From contig NZ_BOSL01000003.1 in the NCBI RefSeq assembly GCF_018403325.1, positions 1 through 64,000 of the forward strand: DNA of 64,000 nt. The letters run 5' to 3'. The stretch's first letter is position 1; each line of letters starts with the position of its first letter. The notes beneath the pieces are model-generated. The model did no database searches. It saw nothing but the letters and a program-made list of their open reading frames with translations, and had not been told where the DNA came from. This DNA is from Paenibacillus vini (GTDB lineage Bacteria > Bacillota > Bacilli > Paenibacillales > Paenibacillaceae). Below, piece by piece: positions 8,946-17,423 of the stretch. Both the position numbers and the translations under genes were made by a program.

Positions 8946-9059
8946 CCCTATTGTAGTAGAAGTGTCTCCGTAAATCAATTCCTTATTTTGCACCCGCAGT
9001 TACCAAGAATTAAATAATCCCGGAGCCTTATATGGCGCCGGGATTTAAAGTACTGCCGA

Positions 9060-9989
9060 TTACTCAGCGGCATCCGTATGATTCGGATCCAGATACTTTT
9101 CAATGAAATGAATTGCTTTATCCTGGTTCTCCGATTCGTATCGTAAGGTGATGATCATATCCTGCATAGCTAGCGGCAGCTGTTTGGCGAGAGGGCTGTC
9201 GGTAACCCGGATGCCGTAGATATGTTCCTCGGTTTCTTCTTCTTCGCGTCCTTTGATGAGGTTGTCCTCTTTTAAGAGCGGCTTAAGCACACCATTTGCT
9301 ACGGAGTCGAGATTCATCAGAGCGCCGCCTCCGCCCAGCCAGTTGAAGGAATTCTCGTCCAAAATATAAACATCCGGCTTCTCGGTTGCTACAACAGCCA
9401 TAGCTTTCTGCTGGAAGGCTATATCGGTCATTCCGCCGCCTTCTCCTTGCGACGGTAAATAGGTAAGAACGACTTTCAGCCGTTTCCATTCCGGAAACTG
9501 TGCAGTCATGGCCTTCTCAAGCCCTTCGTCGCCGCCTTGACTCTGATCGGACATATAATTACCGACAAACATGATCGATAAATCGATCGGAGGCAGGGCA
9601 GCCAGCCTCTTTTGCTCTTCCCGGTGGTCGATAAAGGCGTTGATTCCGAATATCAGCGCAGCGACTGCGATAATTCCGATAATGACCTTCGTTTTATGTA
9701 ACCTGAAGAAATCATCGATTTTCTCGGCGGTACCGGCAAAACTTCCCCATTTATCATAACGCTGCCGGCTCATCTCATTAATTTTGCTGCGACCTTCATG
9801 CTCCACGATCATTTTATAAGCTTTGAATTTGAGTTCATACTCGCTATCTCCGGATTCTCCATCGGCCGGGTTCTTCACTTGCCGGGAGCGGGATTTTCTA
9901 AGCAGAATCTCAAAAGCCTTCTCTACTTCCTCTCTGGAAGCGTTCTCGGGAAGTCCCAACAGTTCATAAGCTTGTTTCAAATCGTCCAT
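9060..9989 (-). CDS. Membrane-anchored J-domain-like protein lacking HPD
   Basis: 309 residues. The N-terminus (about 1-40, YELLGLPENASREEVEKAFEILLR) looks like helices I-II of a DnaJ J-domain, but the HPD tripeptide needed to stimulate DnaK is replaced by SRSRQ. One transmembrane helix follows (about residues 103-122, VIIGIIAVAALIFGI), then a roughly 180-residue extracytoplasmic part with no motif I recognise. Start ATG at 9989 has AGAGGAG 7 nt upstream; GTG at 9992 is also in frame. It is monocistronic. It may be a degenerate J-protein used for membrane-protein interaction rather than chaperone activation. Confidence 0.65.
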   Translation of the reverse strand: MDDLKQAYELLGLPENASREEVEKAFEILLRKSRSRQVKNPADGESGDSEYELKFKAYKMIVEHEGRSKINEMSRQRYDKWGSFAGTAEKIDDFFRLHKTKVIIGIIAVAALIFGINAFIDHREEQKRLAALPPIDLSIMFVGNYMSDQSQGGDEGLEKAMTAQFPEWKRLKVVLTYLPSQGEGGGMTDIAFQQKAMAVVATEKPDVYILDENSFNWLGGGGALMNLDSVANGVLKPLLKEDNLIKGREEEETEEHIYGIRVTDSPLAKQLPLAMQDMIITLRYESENQDKAIHFIEKYLDPNHTDAAE

Positions 9990-10147
9990 CACTAATCTCC
10001 TCTAGTTATGTGTACTCTATCATTCATTATACTTTGTAATTCGAAGGAAAGAAAATAGAGGATTTGGAAGGACAGCAGGGACGCGAAATAGGGAAGCCGC
10101 CAGGAGACACTCGGGTCCCATGACGGCTGATGTTGGCACACGTTTGC

Positions 10148-11053
10148 TTATTGTTGAACGCGGCGCATGGATAGAATGGCGTCATGCCAGTATCCGGTGT
10201 CGATCGAGCTGATTTCCACGCCGGGGTCGCCCCAGGTATGGATCATTTTCCCGTTTCCGATATAAATGCCGACATGTCCGGGAATTTTATCGTTTTTAAA
10301 CCGGCCCGGGACCGTAAAGAAGATCAGATCACCGGTCTGCAGGTTGGATCTTTCTACGGGAGTCCCCAGCCTGGCCTGATCCCGGGCGAGACGAGGCAGA
10401 CTGATCCCGAACCTTTTGAATACATGACGTGTAAAAGAGGAGCAGTCGAAAGCTTTGGATTGCTCATAGGTGGAAGCTCCGAAATCGTAAGGTACACCCA
10501 TAAACTGCTTCGCGTAGGATATAAGCTCGTCCCGGTTTCCGGCCAGGCTGAGGATGCCCATGCGCTGCAGACCCTTTTGCTGCGGGTTGCTGTCCGAGGC
10601 TCCGCCGTCATCCTTCATTTGGCCGATGTGGAGATTACCTGTCCGTTTGTCATATCGTACATCGGTTTGAAGGAGATCTCCCAGCGCTTCTTCGGTCAGA
10701 CAGACTTGTCCGTTTTGCGTAATCGGTGCTTGGGAGAGGGAAATTTGTTTGCCGAAAGATACGGCGTGCCTTTGACTGGGCTGGACTTGAAACATGACAT
10801 CCGTATATCCCATCTGGACCATATTGTCGCTTTCCCGCAGACGCAAACCAAGTGACTCGGCAACCTGGCTTAAAGGCACCCACGAAGTATTTGCCTGATC
10901 TTCGCGGCCGTCGGAGCGGATGATGGGATTCTCAGAGGAAGGAACTGATTTCGCGGATGGTCCGTTATTATTACCCCAGCAAGCCGTTAAGGAGGCCAAT
11001 ATCATGCCTGACAATATAATAAGCATGGCCCTATTTGACATCTTACTGCGCAT
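10148..11053 (-). CDS. NlpC/P60 cell-wall endopeptidase lipoprotein
   Basis: 301 residues. A lipoprotein signal (LASLTAC, lipid-modified Cys near residue 25) is followed by a region resembling the copper-amine-oxidase-N/stalk domain (about 55-145: WVPLSQVAESLGLRLRESDNMV). The C-terminal NlpC/P60 domain runs from about 170 to 300. The catalytic Cys is in FDCSSFTRHVF, with His in GHVGIYIG and in MIHTWG. It should cut D-gamma-glutamyl-diamino-acid bonds in peptidoglycan outside the membrane. The start at 11053 is the longest choice; a second ATG four codons later is possible. Confidence 0.88.
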   Translation of the reverse strand: MRSKMSNRAMLIILSGMILASLTACWGNNNGPSAKSVPSSENPIIRSDGREDQANTSWVPLSQVAESLGLRLRESDNMVQMGYTDVMFQVQPSQRHAVSFGKQISLSQAPITQNGQVCLTEEALGDLLQTDVRYDKRTGNLHIGQMKDDGGASDSNPQQKGLQRMGILSLAGNRDELISYAKQFMGVPYDFGASTYEQSKAFDCSSFTRHVFKRFGISLPRLARDQARLGTPVERSNLQTGDLIFFTVPGRFKNDKIPGHVGIYIGNGKMIHTWGDPGVEISSIDTGYWHDAILSMRRVQQ

Positions 11054-11234
11054 GATCTATCGCACCCCAATCATTTGGTTACAGGTCCTTGGCCTTATAA
11101 AAAGTCTATCGCCGCCGGACCGCTTATTCTGAGTATGTAAAAGTAAGAGATTTTTATGTATGGAAATTAAAATTCCCCCGAACTTCCCGCAACCTGCGTT
11201 TGTCAGAAGCCCGCAGAATATGTGACCGGGCAGG

Positions 11235-11263
11235 GTGACTTTTGAACCTGCATTTTGTATAAT
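11235..11263 (+). promoter_or_regulatory. Promoter for the aldose epimerase gene
   Basis: GTGACT (11235-11240), 17 nt, TATAAT (11258-11263). The -10 box is perfect and the -35 is one base off TTGACT. The remaining 258 bp between the divergent genes shows nothing else recognisable. Confidence 0.55.
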
Positions 11264-11311
11264 CCTTACCAGGTTGAGAGAATGGATTAGGCTGAAGGGA
11301 GATTTTGAGAC

Positions 11312-12304
11312 ATGACACAATTTAAAGCATTCGAAGGAAACTTTCAGGGAGAAGCCGCGGTTTTTCTGCAGGCGGGAAAATATGAGGCGATTATGATCCC
11401 AGGGGTCGGCGGAAATCTGCTTTCCTTCCGTGACACCGAAAGCGGTTACCGTTTTCTGCGTGAGCCGGCGGACGGGGAAATGGAGGATTTCAAAAGCAAC
11501 CCGGGCATTTACGGGATTCCAGTGCTATTTCCGCCCAACCGGTATGAAGACGGGTTGTTTCCATGGAAAGGGGAAGTTTATCGTTTTCCGGTAAATGAGG
11601 ACGCGACGGGCAACCACTTGCACGGTTTCTTGCATACGGCGGAGTGGAAGGTGGAAGAATTCGGGCAAACGAAGCAAGAGAGCTATGTAACCGTTGCAGC
11701 TAAGGTGGATGAGCAGCATGCCGCTTATCAATATTTGCCTTTCCGATTCACGGTGAGACTGAAATATGCACTGAGCGAAAACGGACTTTCGCAGCATTTG
11801 TTTGTCCGGAACGACGGTGACAAGGAAATGCCTTGTCTGCTGGCTTTCCACACGGCGGTCAACGCTCCGTTTGCGCCAGGCAGCCTGGCGGAAGATTACA
11901 AGGTGAAGCTAACGATCGGGGAGCGCTGGGAGCTTAGCGACCGTATGCTGCCGACAGGTAAGTACCAGCCTTTGACCGAGGATGAGTTGAAGCTGAAGGG
12001 AGAAGGGTTGTATCCGTTCTATGCACCAATGGATAACCATTACACTGCAGTTGCGCAAAACGGAAGAAACCGGATGGAATTGACCGATACGAAACTTGGC
12101 GTAACTTTGGTTTATGATGTAGGAACTTCCTATAAACAGTGGATGATTTGGAACAATGGGGCAACGAAAGGATTTTTCTGTCCGGAGCCGCAAATCAATC
12201 TTGTAAATGCTCCGAAGGTGGAGTTGCCTGCGGATGAAATCGGGCTCTTCGGTTTGGCTCCCGGCGAAATTTGGGAAGAAACGGCTCGCTTTTATTTGAA
12301 ATAA
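11312..12304 (+). CDS. Aldose 1-epimerase family protein
   Basis: 330 residues with the mutarotase beta-sandwich pattern: GGNLLSFRD near the N-terminus, NHLHGFLH (substrate-binding His) near residue 100, FHTAVNAPF near 185, and CPEPQ with the likely catalytic Glu near 293. It interconverts sugar anomers or a hexose-6-phosphate equivalent in the cytoplasm. Start ATG is preceded by GAAGGGAG. It is monocistronic, with a promoter at 11235-11263 and a terminator at 12317-12359. Confidence 0.85.
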   Translation: MTQFKAFEGNFQGEAAVFLQAGKYEAIMIPGVGGNLLSFRDTESGYRFLREPADGEMEDFKSNPGIYGIPVLFPPNRYEDGLFPWKGEVYRFPVNEDATGNHLHGFLHTAEWKVEEFGQTKQESYVTVAAKVDEQHAAYQYLPFRFTVRLKYALSENGLSQHLFVRNDGDKEMPCLLAFHTAVNAPFAPGSLAEDYKVKLTIGERWELSDRMLPTGKYQPLTEDELKLKGEGLYPFYAPMDNHYTAVAQNGRNRMELTDTKLGVTLVYDVGTSYKQWMIWNNGATKGFFCPEPQINLVNAPKVELPADEIGLFGLAPGEIWEETARFYLK

Positions 12305-12316
12305 TCCTAAGTAAAG

Positions 12317-12359
12317 AAAAAGCAGCCGATTCCATTCCGCGGAATCGGCTGCTTTTCTT
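12317..12359. terminator. Terminator shared by convergent genes
   Basis: Arms AGCAGCCGATTCC / GGAATCGGCTGCT with a 7-nt loop, A-run before and T-run after. It serves the epimerase and possibly the converging LytTR gene. Confidence 0.85.
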
Positions 12360-12371
12360 GCGTCAGGGCGG

Positions 12372-12737
12372 TTAAACGACCTGATTGATTTCGGAAGCTC
12401 TTTGGCTTCCTGCGTCCGGAAGGAGACGCTTGATCTGTTCCAGGTTTCTTCTCGGAACATGAATCGTTTTGATACCGTGCGTTTCATCGCGGAACATCAC
12501 TACATTGTCCCGGATTTCCGAAATTTTAAACAGATTGACATAACAGTTGGTGCTGATGCGGTAAAACGAGGAGTCCGATACGAGCTTGGATGTTTGCTCG
12601 GCAGTGAGTCTCTGTTTTATACTGTAATTTCTACCGTGAAAACAAACCAATCCGTGAGCCCCGATTTTGAAGAAATAAGTATCGTGCGGATTAAGGTCCT
12701 CATATACATCTTTCTTCTCCGGTCCGACATTCATCAT
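12372..12737 (-). CDS. Stand-alone LytTR DNA-binding regulator
   Basis: 121 residues consisting almost entirely of a LytTR domain: YFFKIGAHGLVCFHG, then FYRISTNCYVNLFKISEI, then HVPRRNLEQIKRLL. No receiver domain is attached, so it is not a classical response regulator. Start ATG at 12737 follows AAAGGGGG. A cre-like site (12765-12778) and a TATACT -10 box lie upstream, suggesting carbon-catabolite control. Its target genes are unknown; LytTR sites (two direct repeats about 10 bp apart) were not found next to it. Confidence 0.82.
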   Translation of the reverse strand: MMNVGPEKKDVYEDLNPHDTYFFKIGAHGLVCFHGRNYSIKQRLTAEQTSKLVSDSSFYRISTNCYVNLFKISEIRDNVVMFRDETHGIKTIHVPRRNLEQIKRLLPDAGSQRASEINQVV

Positions 12738-12764
12738 TCCAAATTCCCCCTTTAGAAGATGTTG

Positions 12765-12778
12765 TGGAAGCGCTTGCA
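12765..12778. promoter_or_regulatory. cre-like catabolite-responsive element
   Basis: TGGAAGCGCTTGCA fits the CcpA-site consensus TGWAARCGYTWNCW with one mismatch. It overlaps the start region just downstream of a TATACT -10 box on the minus strand, a position giving repression of the LytTR gene. Confidence 0.45.
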
Positions 12779-12912
12779 GTATACCATATTTTTACGGGTT
12801 TGTGTAGGGGGGACTGTTTAAATTTTTAAGAAGTTTAGGGAGGACAAGCTGGACTTTTGCGTAGAATTGCGGAAAAATAAAGGGAGAAATAAATTTAAGG
12901 AGGCAGTTTATC

Positions 12913-14004
12913 TTGTCACAAATCAAAGAACGCCTGCTGTTGTTCGTCGGTTCCTATGCCGAGGCGGCAGATCCCGGAGTTTATGTATATGAATTGGATG
13001 TGGAAGCGGAACAGTTCCGCCGTCTGGACGCTGTATCCGGCATGAAGAATCCCACCTTCGTATGTGTGAATGCCGAGAACCGTAAAGTTTATGCCATTTC
13101 GGAAGGCAAAACGGAGGGTGGGGAAAGAACCGGCGAGGCGATTGCGTTTAGTGTTGCATCTGAAACGGGAACGCTGTCGGAACTTAACCGGATAAGAACC
13201 ATCCAGCCTTCGACCTCACATATACAAAAAGATGATGCCGGCAAATTCGTTGCCGTATCCGGATATCACGGAGGCAACGTAGGGTTGGTCAAACTGGCGG
13301 CCGACGGCCGTTTATTAGAGCTGTCCGACGAGCAACAGCATGAAGGGCATGGAGCGGACCCTGTAAGACAGGATCGCCCACACCCCCATTCCGCGCGTTT
13401 CAGTCCGGACGGCCGGTTTATGCTTGTCGCCGACCTGGGCCTGGATCTGGTGCGCACTTATGCTGTCGATCAAGAAGCAGGAACGCTGAAGCCGGTGTCC
13501 GATGCTCAGACGCCCCCGGGTTCCGGTCCGCGTCATCTCGCTTTTCATCCCGACGGAAAGTACGTCTATTCCATCAATGAAGTCGGAAATTCGATTACAG
13601 CTTACAAGTTTGACGCGGAGAGCGGAGAATTGACGCCTTTGGAAACACTGTCGACGTTGCCGGAAAATTATGAAGGCGAGAATACGACCGCGGAAATCGC
13701 CGTGTCTAATGACGGTCGATATCTCTACGGCTCGAACCGCGGGCATGACAGCATCGTTCAATTCAGCATCGACCCGGAGAGCGGCAAGTTGTCCTTGGTG
13801 GAGCATGTGTCTACCGAAGGCGGGCATCCCCGTCATTTCGCTTTGACACCGGCTGGCGATTACCTGGTGGCTGCCAACCGCGATTCCGACAACCTTGTTC
13901 TGTTCAAGGTGGACCGGGAAAGCGGTCGATTGCAGTGTACCGGACGTACGGAAACCGTCCCCAAGCCGGTTTGCGTGCAGCCTGTATTGATTCCTCTGGC
14001 TTAG
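12913..14004 (+). CDS. pgl: 6-phosphogluconolactonase, lactonase (beta-propeller) family
   Basis: 363 residues with the repeated seven-bladed propeller pattern of the YkgB/Pgl lactonase family (FVGSYAEAADPGVYVYELD; HPHSARFSPDGRFMLVADLG; GPRHLAFHPDGKYVYSINE; GGHPRHFALTPAGDYLVAAN). It hydrolyses 6-phosphogluconolactone in the oxidative pentose phosphate pathway; some family members act on other lactones. The TTG start at 12913 is preceded by AAGGAGG, 9 nt away. Its stop lies 8 bp from the stop of the converging DAHP synthase gene. Confidence 0.87.
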   Translation: MSQIKERLLLFVGSYAEAADPGVYVYELDVEAEQFRRLDAVSGMKNPTFVCVNAENRKVYAISEGKTEGGERTGEAIAFSVASETGTLSELNRIRTIQPSTSHIQKDDAGKFVAVSGYHGGNVGLVKLAADGRLLELSDEQQHEGHGADPVRQDRPHPHSARFSPDGRFMLVADLGLDLVRTYAVDQEAGTLKPVSDAQTPPGSGPRHLAFHPDGKYVYSINEVGNSITAYKFDAESGELTPLETLSTLPENYEGENTTAEIAVSNDGRYLYGSNRGHDSIVQFSIDPESGKLSLVEHVSTEGGHPRHFALTPAGDYLVAANRDSDNLVLFKVDRESGRLQCTGRTETVPKPVCVQPVLIPLA

Positions 14005-14012
14005 AGTTTCAG

Positions 14013-15086
14013 TTATTTCGCAAACAGACCGGACTGTAGGATTCCTTCCCACAGCTGTTGAAATTGCGGAATATCGAGCTGCTGGGCTGCGTCGGATAAA
14101 GCGGTTTGCGGGTCCGGATGCACCTCGGCCATGATTCCGTCCGCACCTGCGGCAAGCGCCGCTTTCGCGCAAGGGAGCAAAATGTCTTTGCGTCCCGTGG
14201 AATGGCTCACATCTACGAGTACCGGCAGATGGGTTTCCTGTTTCAGTAGCGGAACCGCGGAAATATCGAGTGTGTTACGTGTCCACTTCTCATAAGTGCG
14301 GATACCGCGTTCAATGAGCATGACCTTCGAATTTCCGCCTACCGCGATATATTCCGCGGCGTGAACGAACTCCTCCAGCGTTGCTGCGATTCCTCTTTTC
14401 AGTAATACGGGGATGTTTGCTTCGCCCGCGGCTTTTAACAGCTCGAAGTTCTGCATATTTCTGGCGCCGATCTGAATGATGTCGATGTATTGTTCGGCCA
14501 GCTCGATATGTGCGGGGTGGACAATTTCACTGATTGTCGCCAGCCCGAATTCGTCAGCAACCTCTTTAAGCATTTTCAAACCTTCTATGCCAAGACCCTG
14601 GAAGTCGTAAGGGGAGGTTCTCGGCTTGAAAGCGCCGCCCCTCATTACTTTAATGCCAGCATCCTTTAAGGCGGAAGCGACAGTTCTCAATTGTTCATAA
14701 GATTCCACGGAACAAGGTCCCGCGATCATAACTTGGGAGCCGCCGCCAATCAGGGTTCCTTGAACATCGATGACCGTGCTTTCAGGCTGTTTTTTGCGGC
14801 TTACGAGCAGTTGGCGTTTATGGTCTTCTTCCTGAAGATTGAGCGAGGCTATGAAGATTTCCTTGAAAATGTGTTTGACCTCCGCATCCTTGAAAGGACC
14901 TGGATTTTTCCGGGTCAACTCCTCAAGCATGGCTCTTTCCCGTACAGGATCGAATTTCGGAACCCCTTGCTTCTCTTTGATTTCACCGATCGACCGGACG
15001 ATCTCGGCCCGTTCATTCAGCAGCATAAGCAATTCGTGGTTGATACCGTTCAGCTTTTCCCGTAATTCTTCCAATGTGTGACTCAT
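14013..15086 (-). CDS. aroA: Bifunctional chorismate mutase / 3-deoxy-7-phosphoheptulonate synthase
   Basis: 357 residues. Residues 1-85 form an AroQ-type chorismate mutase ([26 protein letters not shown]). Residues about 105-345 form a type I-beta DAHP synthase ([58 protein letters not shown]). The enzyme makes the first shikimate-pathway intermediate; the fused mutase domain gives feedback control by chorismate/prephenate in Bacillus-type enzymes (also called AroG or AroF). ATG at 15086 has AAGGAG upstream. A complete T-box leader precedes it, so transcription responds to an uncharged tRNA. Confidence 0.93.
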   Translation of the reverse strand: MSHTLEELREKLNGINHELLMLLNERAEIVRSIGEIKEKQGVPKFDPVRERAMLEELTRKNPGPFKDAEVKHIFKEIFIASLNLQEEDHKRQLLVSRKKQPESTVIDVQGTLIGGGSQVMIAGPCSVESYEQLRTVASALKDAGIKVMRGGAFKPRTSPYDFQGLGIEGLKMLKEVADEFGLATISEIVHPAHIELAEQYIDIIQIGARNMQNFELLKAAGEANIPVLLKRGIAATLEEFVHAAEYIAVGGNSKVMLIERGIRTYEKWTRNTLDISAVPLLKQETHLPVLVDVSHSTGRKDILLPCAKAALAAGADGIMAEVHPDPQTALSDAAQQLDIPQFQQLWEGILQSGLFAK

Positions 15087-15114
15087 AATCCGCTTCACTC
15101 CTTATCATTTGGCG

Positions 15115-15385
15115 CTTGAAAAAACAGAAAAGGCTGCCTATCAAGGGACGGATTTCTCCGCGGTACCACCCTTGTTAGACAACCTTACAGTTTCTCAGCT
15201 TGGACACGGATAACGGTGTGCGGCCGGAGTTCCCTACTGCCGGTAAACAGCGTTCAGGAATCGACTCGGGAGCGAACTTCGGCGACGCGGCTCCAGCGGG
15301 GTGCTCTCAGTCTCCGGCACCGCCGTCCCTGTTTGGACGCATTCGCTTACTTTTCTCCGTCATAGTCCTTAGAATCATGCATTAC
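15115..15385 (-). ncRNA. T-box leader of the DAHP synthase gene
   Basis: On the minus strand the conserved T-box AGGGTGGTACCGCGG occurs at about 15157-15171. The terminator arms AAGG..AACAAGGG (about 15169-15186) and CCCTTGATAGG...CCTT (about 15131-15148) follow, then TTTTCTGTTTTTTC. Upstream is a stem I region with GAAGTTCGCTCCCGAG; the likely specifier is TTC (Phe), though GTT in the adjacent frame cannot be excluded. Such leaders let uncharged tRNA stabilise the antiterminator. A Phe-type specifier would suit an enzyme feeding aromatic amino acid synthesis. Confidence 0.9.
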
Positions 15386-15399
15386 GTAATTTATTCGAG

Positions 15400-15428
15400 A
15401 TTATATGCTGAGACAATCAAATTGGCAA
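15400..15428 (-). promoter_or_regulatory. Promoter of the T-box/DAHP synthase transcript
   Basis: On the minus strand TTGCCA (15423-15428), 17 nt and a perfect TATAAT (15400-15405) lie just upstream of stem I of the T-box. Confidence 0.7.
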
Positions 15429-15622
15429 TAACTTACACTCAAGCGCGAAAACTGTGAAGCTGTGTTGCGGTAAAGGTGAGGGATGTTTCTTTCCATAGAA
15501 AAAAATCAATGTATTATAAAGTGGACGCTGCCTGGTGACTTGCTTTTCAGGCTCGTGCTCGCTTAAGATGAATCCATAGGTTATTTTTCGAAGTTTACTC
15601 ATAAGGGAGCAGGTTGCTTATA

Positions 15623-16684
15623 ATGACGTTTTTCAAAGAGCTGTTTCAAATTCCGGGTTTTCGGCGAGTGCTCGCACTGCTATTCGTTGTGTTAGTGCTG
15701 TACTATTCGCGAAGCATGCTTAACATGGTGCTGATTACTTTTATTCTTACGTACCTGATCAACCGTCTGCACAATTTCATTACGCGCAATGTTGACAAAG
15801 TGGTACGAATAAACCGAAGTATTACGATCCTCCTGATTTATGTCATCATGATTACACTACTGGTGGCCGCCATTTATTATTACCTTCCGGTTTTCATCGC
15901 CGAATTGACGGATCTGGTAAACCAGGTAATCTCGTTCTACGACAATCCACCAAGCAATTTGCCTGACAATCTCATATTGAATTTTCTGGTCGAGTCACTT
16001 AAGGACATAGACCTGTCCGCTTATATCGACAGCGGCTTCAATTTCCTGCTCAGCACGATTTCCGATATTGGCAAATGGAGCCTGAATCTGTTTGTAGCGA
16101 TCGTTCTAAGTCTGTTCTTCCTCCTGGAAAAAGAAAAAGTCACCAACTTCACCGCGAAATTCAAAGCAAGCCGGATGTCCGGCCTGTTTGTGGAATTGGA
16201 GTATTTCGGAAAGAAATTCGTCCATTCTTTCGGTAAGGTGATCGAGGTTCAATTTTTGATCGCGCTGGTGAATTCGATCCTTTCCACTATTTTTCTCTGG
16301 ATCTTCGGGTTTCCGAATCTAATCGCGCTGGCCATCATGATCTTCCTTCTCGGGCTCATTCCGGTCATGGGCGTCATTATATCACTCATCCCGCTTTGTG
16401 CGATTGCGTTTAAGATTGGCGGATTGATCAAAATTGTCTACGTGCTGATCATGATCGCAGTGGTGCATGCGGTGGAAACATACTTTCTCAACCCGAAATT
16501 CATGTCCAACAAGACGCATTTGCCTATCTTCTATACCTTCTTGATTCTGCTCGTTTCGGAGCATTTCTTTGGAGTCTGGGGTTTAATTGTGGGCGTTCCG
16601 ATCTTTATGTTCTTGCTTGATATTTTGGAGGTACCGGTTGGAGGCGGAAAAAGGGTGCCGCCGGCCGTAACTGAAGAGAACTAA
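15623..16684 (+). CDS. AI-2E family transporter (COG0628)
   Basis: 353 residues with about seven to eight hydrophobic segments. The family features are a paired N-terminal helix region (ALLFVVLVLYYSRSMLNMVLITFILTYLI), a long amphipathic middle part and C-terminal LIALAIMIFLLGLIPVMGVIISLIPL. Members export AI-2 in some bacteria or move small ions (Na+/H+) in others, so the substrate is open. I use ATG at 15623; TTG at 15614 is in frame but sits too close to GGGAG. It is monocistronic, followed by terminator 16722-16760. Confidence 0.85.
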   Translation: MTFFKELFQIPGFRRVLALLFVVLVLYYSRSMLNMVLITFILTYLINRLHNFITRNVDKVVRINRSITILLIYVIMITLLVAAIYYYLPVFIAELTDLVNQVISFYDNPPSNLPDNLILNFLVESLKDIDLSAYIDSGFNFLLSTISDIGKWSLNLFVAIVLSLFFLLEKEKVTNFTAKFKASRMSGLFVELEYFGKKFVHSFGKVIEVQFLIALVNSILSTIFLWIFGFPNLIALAIMIFLLGLIPVMGVIISLIPLCAIAFKIGGLIKIVYVLIMIAVVHAVETYFLNPKFMSNKTHLPIFYTFLILLVSEHFFGVWGLIVGVPIFMFLLDILEVPVGGGKRVPPAVTEEN

Positions 16685-16721
16685 CTCGTTCCGGGGAATT
16701 TGGAACCATAATTATAAGATA

Positions 16722-16760
16722 ACGGGAGGATCCCTGGATACAGGGGCCTCCCGTATTTTT
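16722..16760 (+). terminator. Terminator after AI-2E family gene
   Basis: Arms ACGGGAGG / CCTCCCGT enclosing a second pair CCCTG / CAGGG, then ATTTTTG. Confidence 0.85.
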
Positions 16761-16781
16761 GTGATAACAGTGGAGCCGATT

Positions 16782-17297
16782 TTATTTAGGTTGGACCCAT
16801 TGAATTTGGTTATTCTGGTAATCCATCGTCGGATGCCCGGAACCCTTGCTTTTCCAGGTGCGAGTAATCATCTTCTTTAATTTTTCCGGAAGTGCCTCTT
16901 TCAGCTTGGATGCTTTCTCAGCTTCGAGCTTGCCTTCCGCGACAGCTTTGTCAATATTTTGTACCGCTTTTTCATTGAGCTTTTTGAGGTACTCCTCCTC
17001 GCTCCAGCCTTTGGTTGATTGAGCGACTTGAAGGAGAGATTTGCCTTGCTTGAGCTGTTCGATTACCACTTTACTCTCGATCCCTAGCAGTTCTGCAGTA
17101 TCCTTGACGATATGCCCGCCATGGAAATGGCGAAACGGAGGGTGCGGATGCTTGACATGGGGGTCTTTGGACTCCGGCTGAGTCGTTGCATGTACGGGTT
17201 GCTGAGCATTCGCGTACGCGGAGCCCGACGCAGCGGGGGCCAAAGTGAGGATTAGGGCCAGACTGCTGGCGGCGGCAAGACCTTTCAGTTGTTTCAT
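16782..17297 (-). CDS. Secreted His-rich protein of unknown function
   Basis: 171 residues. A signal peptide is evident (MKQLKGLAAASSLALILTLA, likely cleavage after SAYA near residue 29). A His/Pro-rich stretch follows (about 45-62, HVKHPHPPFRHFHGGH), which could bind metal. A helical Lys/Glu-rich segment (about 65-145) contains a short IESKVVIEQLKQGKSLLQVAQ pattern resembling the small helical repeats of DUF2680-like secreted proteins. ATG at 17297 has GAGGTGG upstream. It is a hypothetical protein; extracellular metal or cell-wall association is only a guess. Confidence 0.75.
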   Translation of the reverse strand: MKQLKGLAAASSLALILTLAPAASGSAYANAQQPVHATTQPESKDPHVKHPHPPFRHFHGGHIVKDTAELLGIESKVVIEQLKQGKSLLQVAQSTKGWSEEEYLKKLNEKAVQNIDKAVAEGKLEAEKASKLKEALPEKLKKMITRTWKSKGSGHPTMDYQNNQIQWVQPK

Positions 17298-17423
17298 AGA
17301 CTTTTTCCACCTCTTCGTTTAGAATAATTGGGTCCTACATACCCTTATTGTTGACAAAATGAGCGGAAACCTTTCAATTCGGGTAAAAATGAGATGAGAG
17401 AGAAGTAACAGGAGGAATTTGTT

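Noticed and set aside
13315-14172. 285-codon minus-strand frame opposite 6-phosphogluconolactonase
   Set aside because: It is antisense to a clear beta-propeller gene and overlaps the DAHP synthase end; no motifs.
15200-15457. 85-codon plus-strand frame over the T-box
   Set aside because: It covers the T-box stem I and terminator on the opposite strand and has no ribosome binding site.
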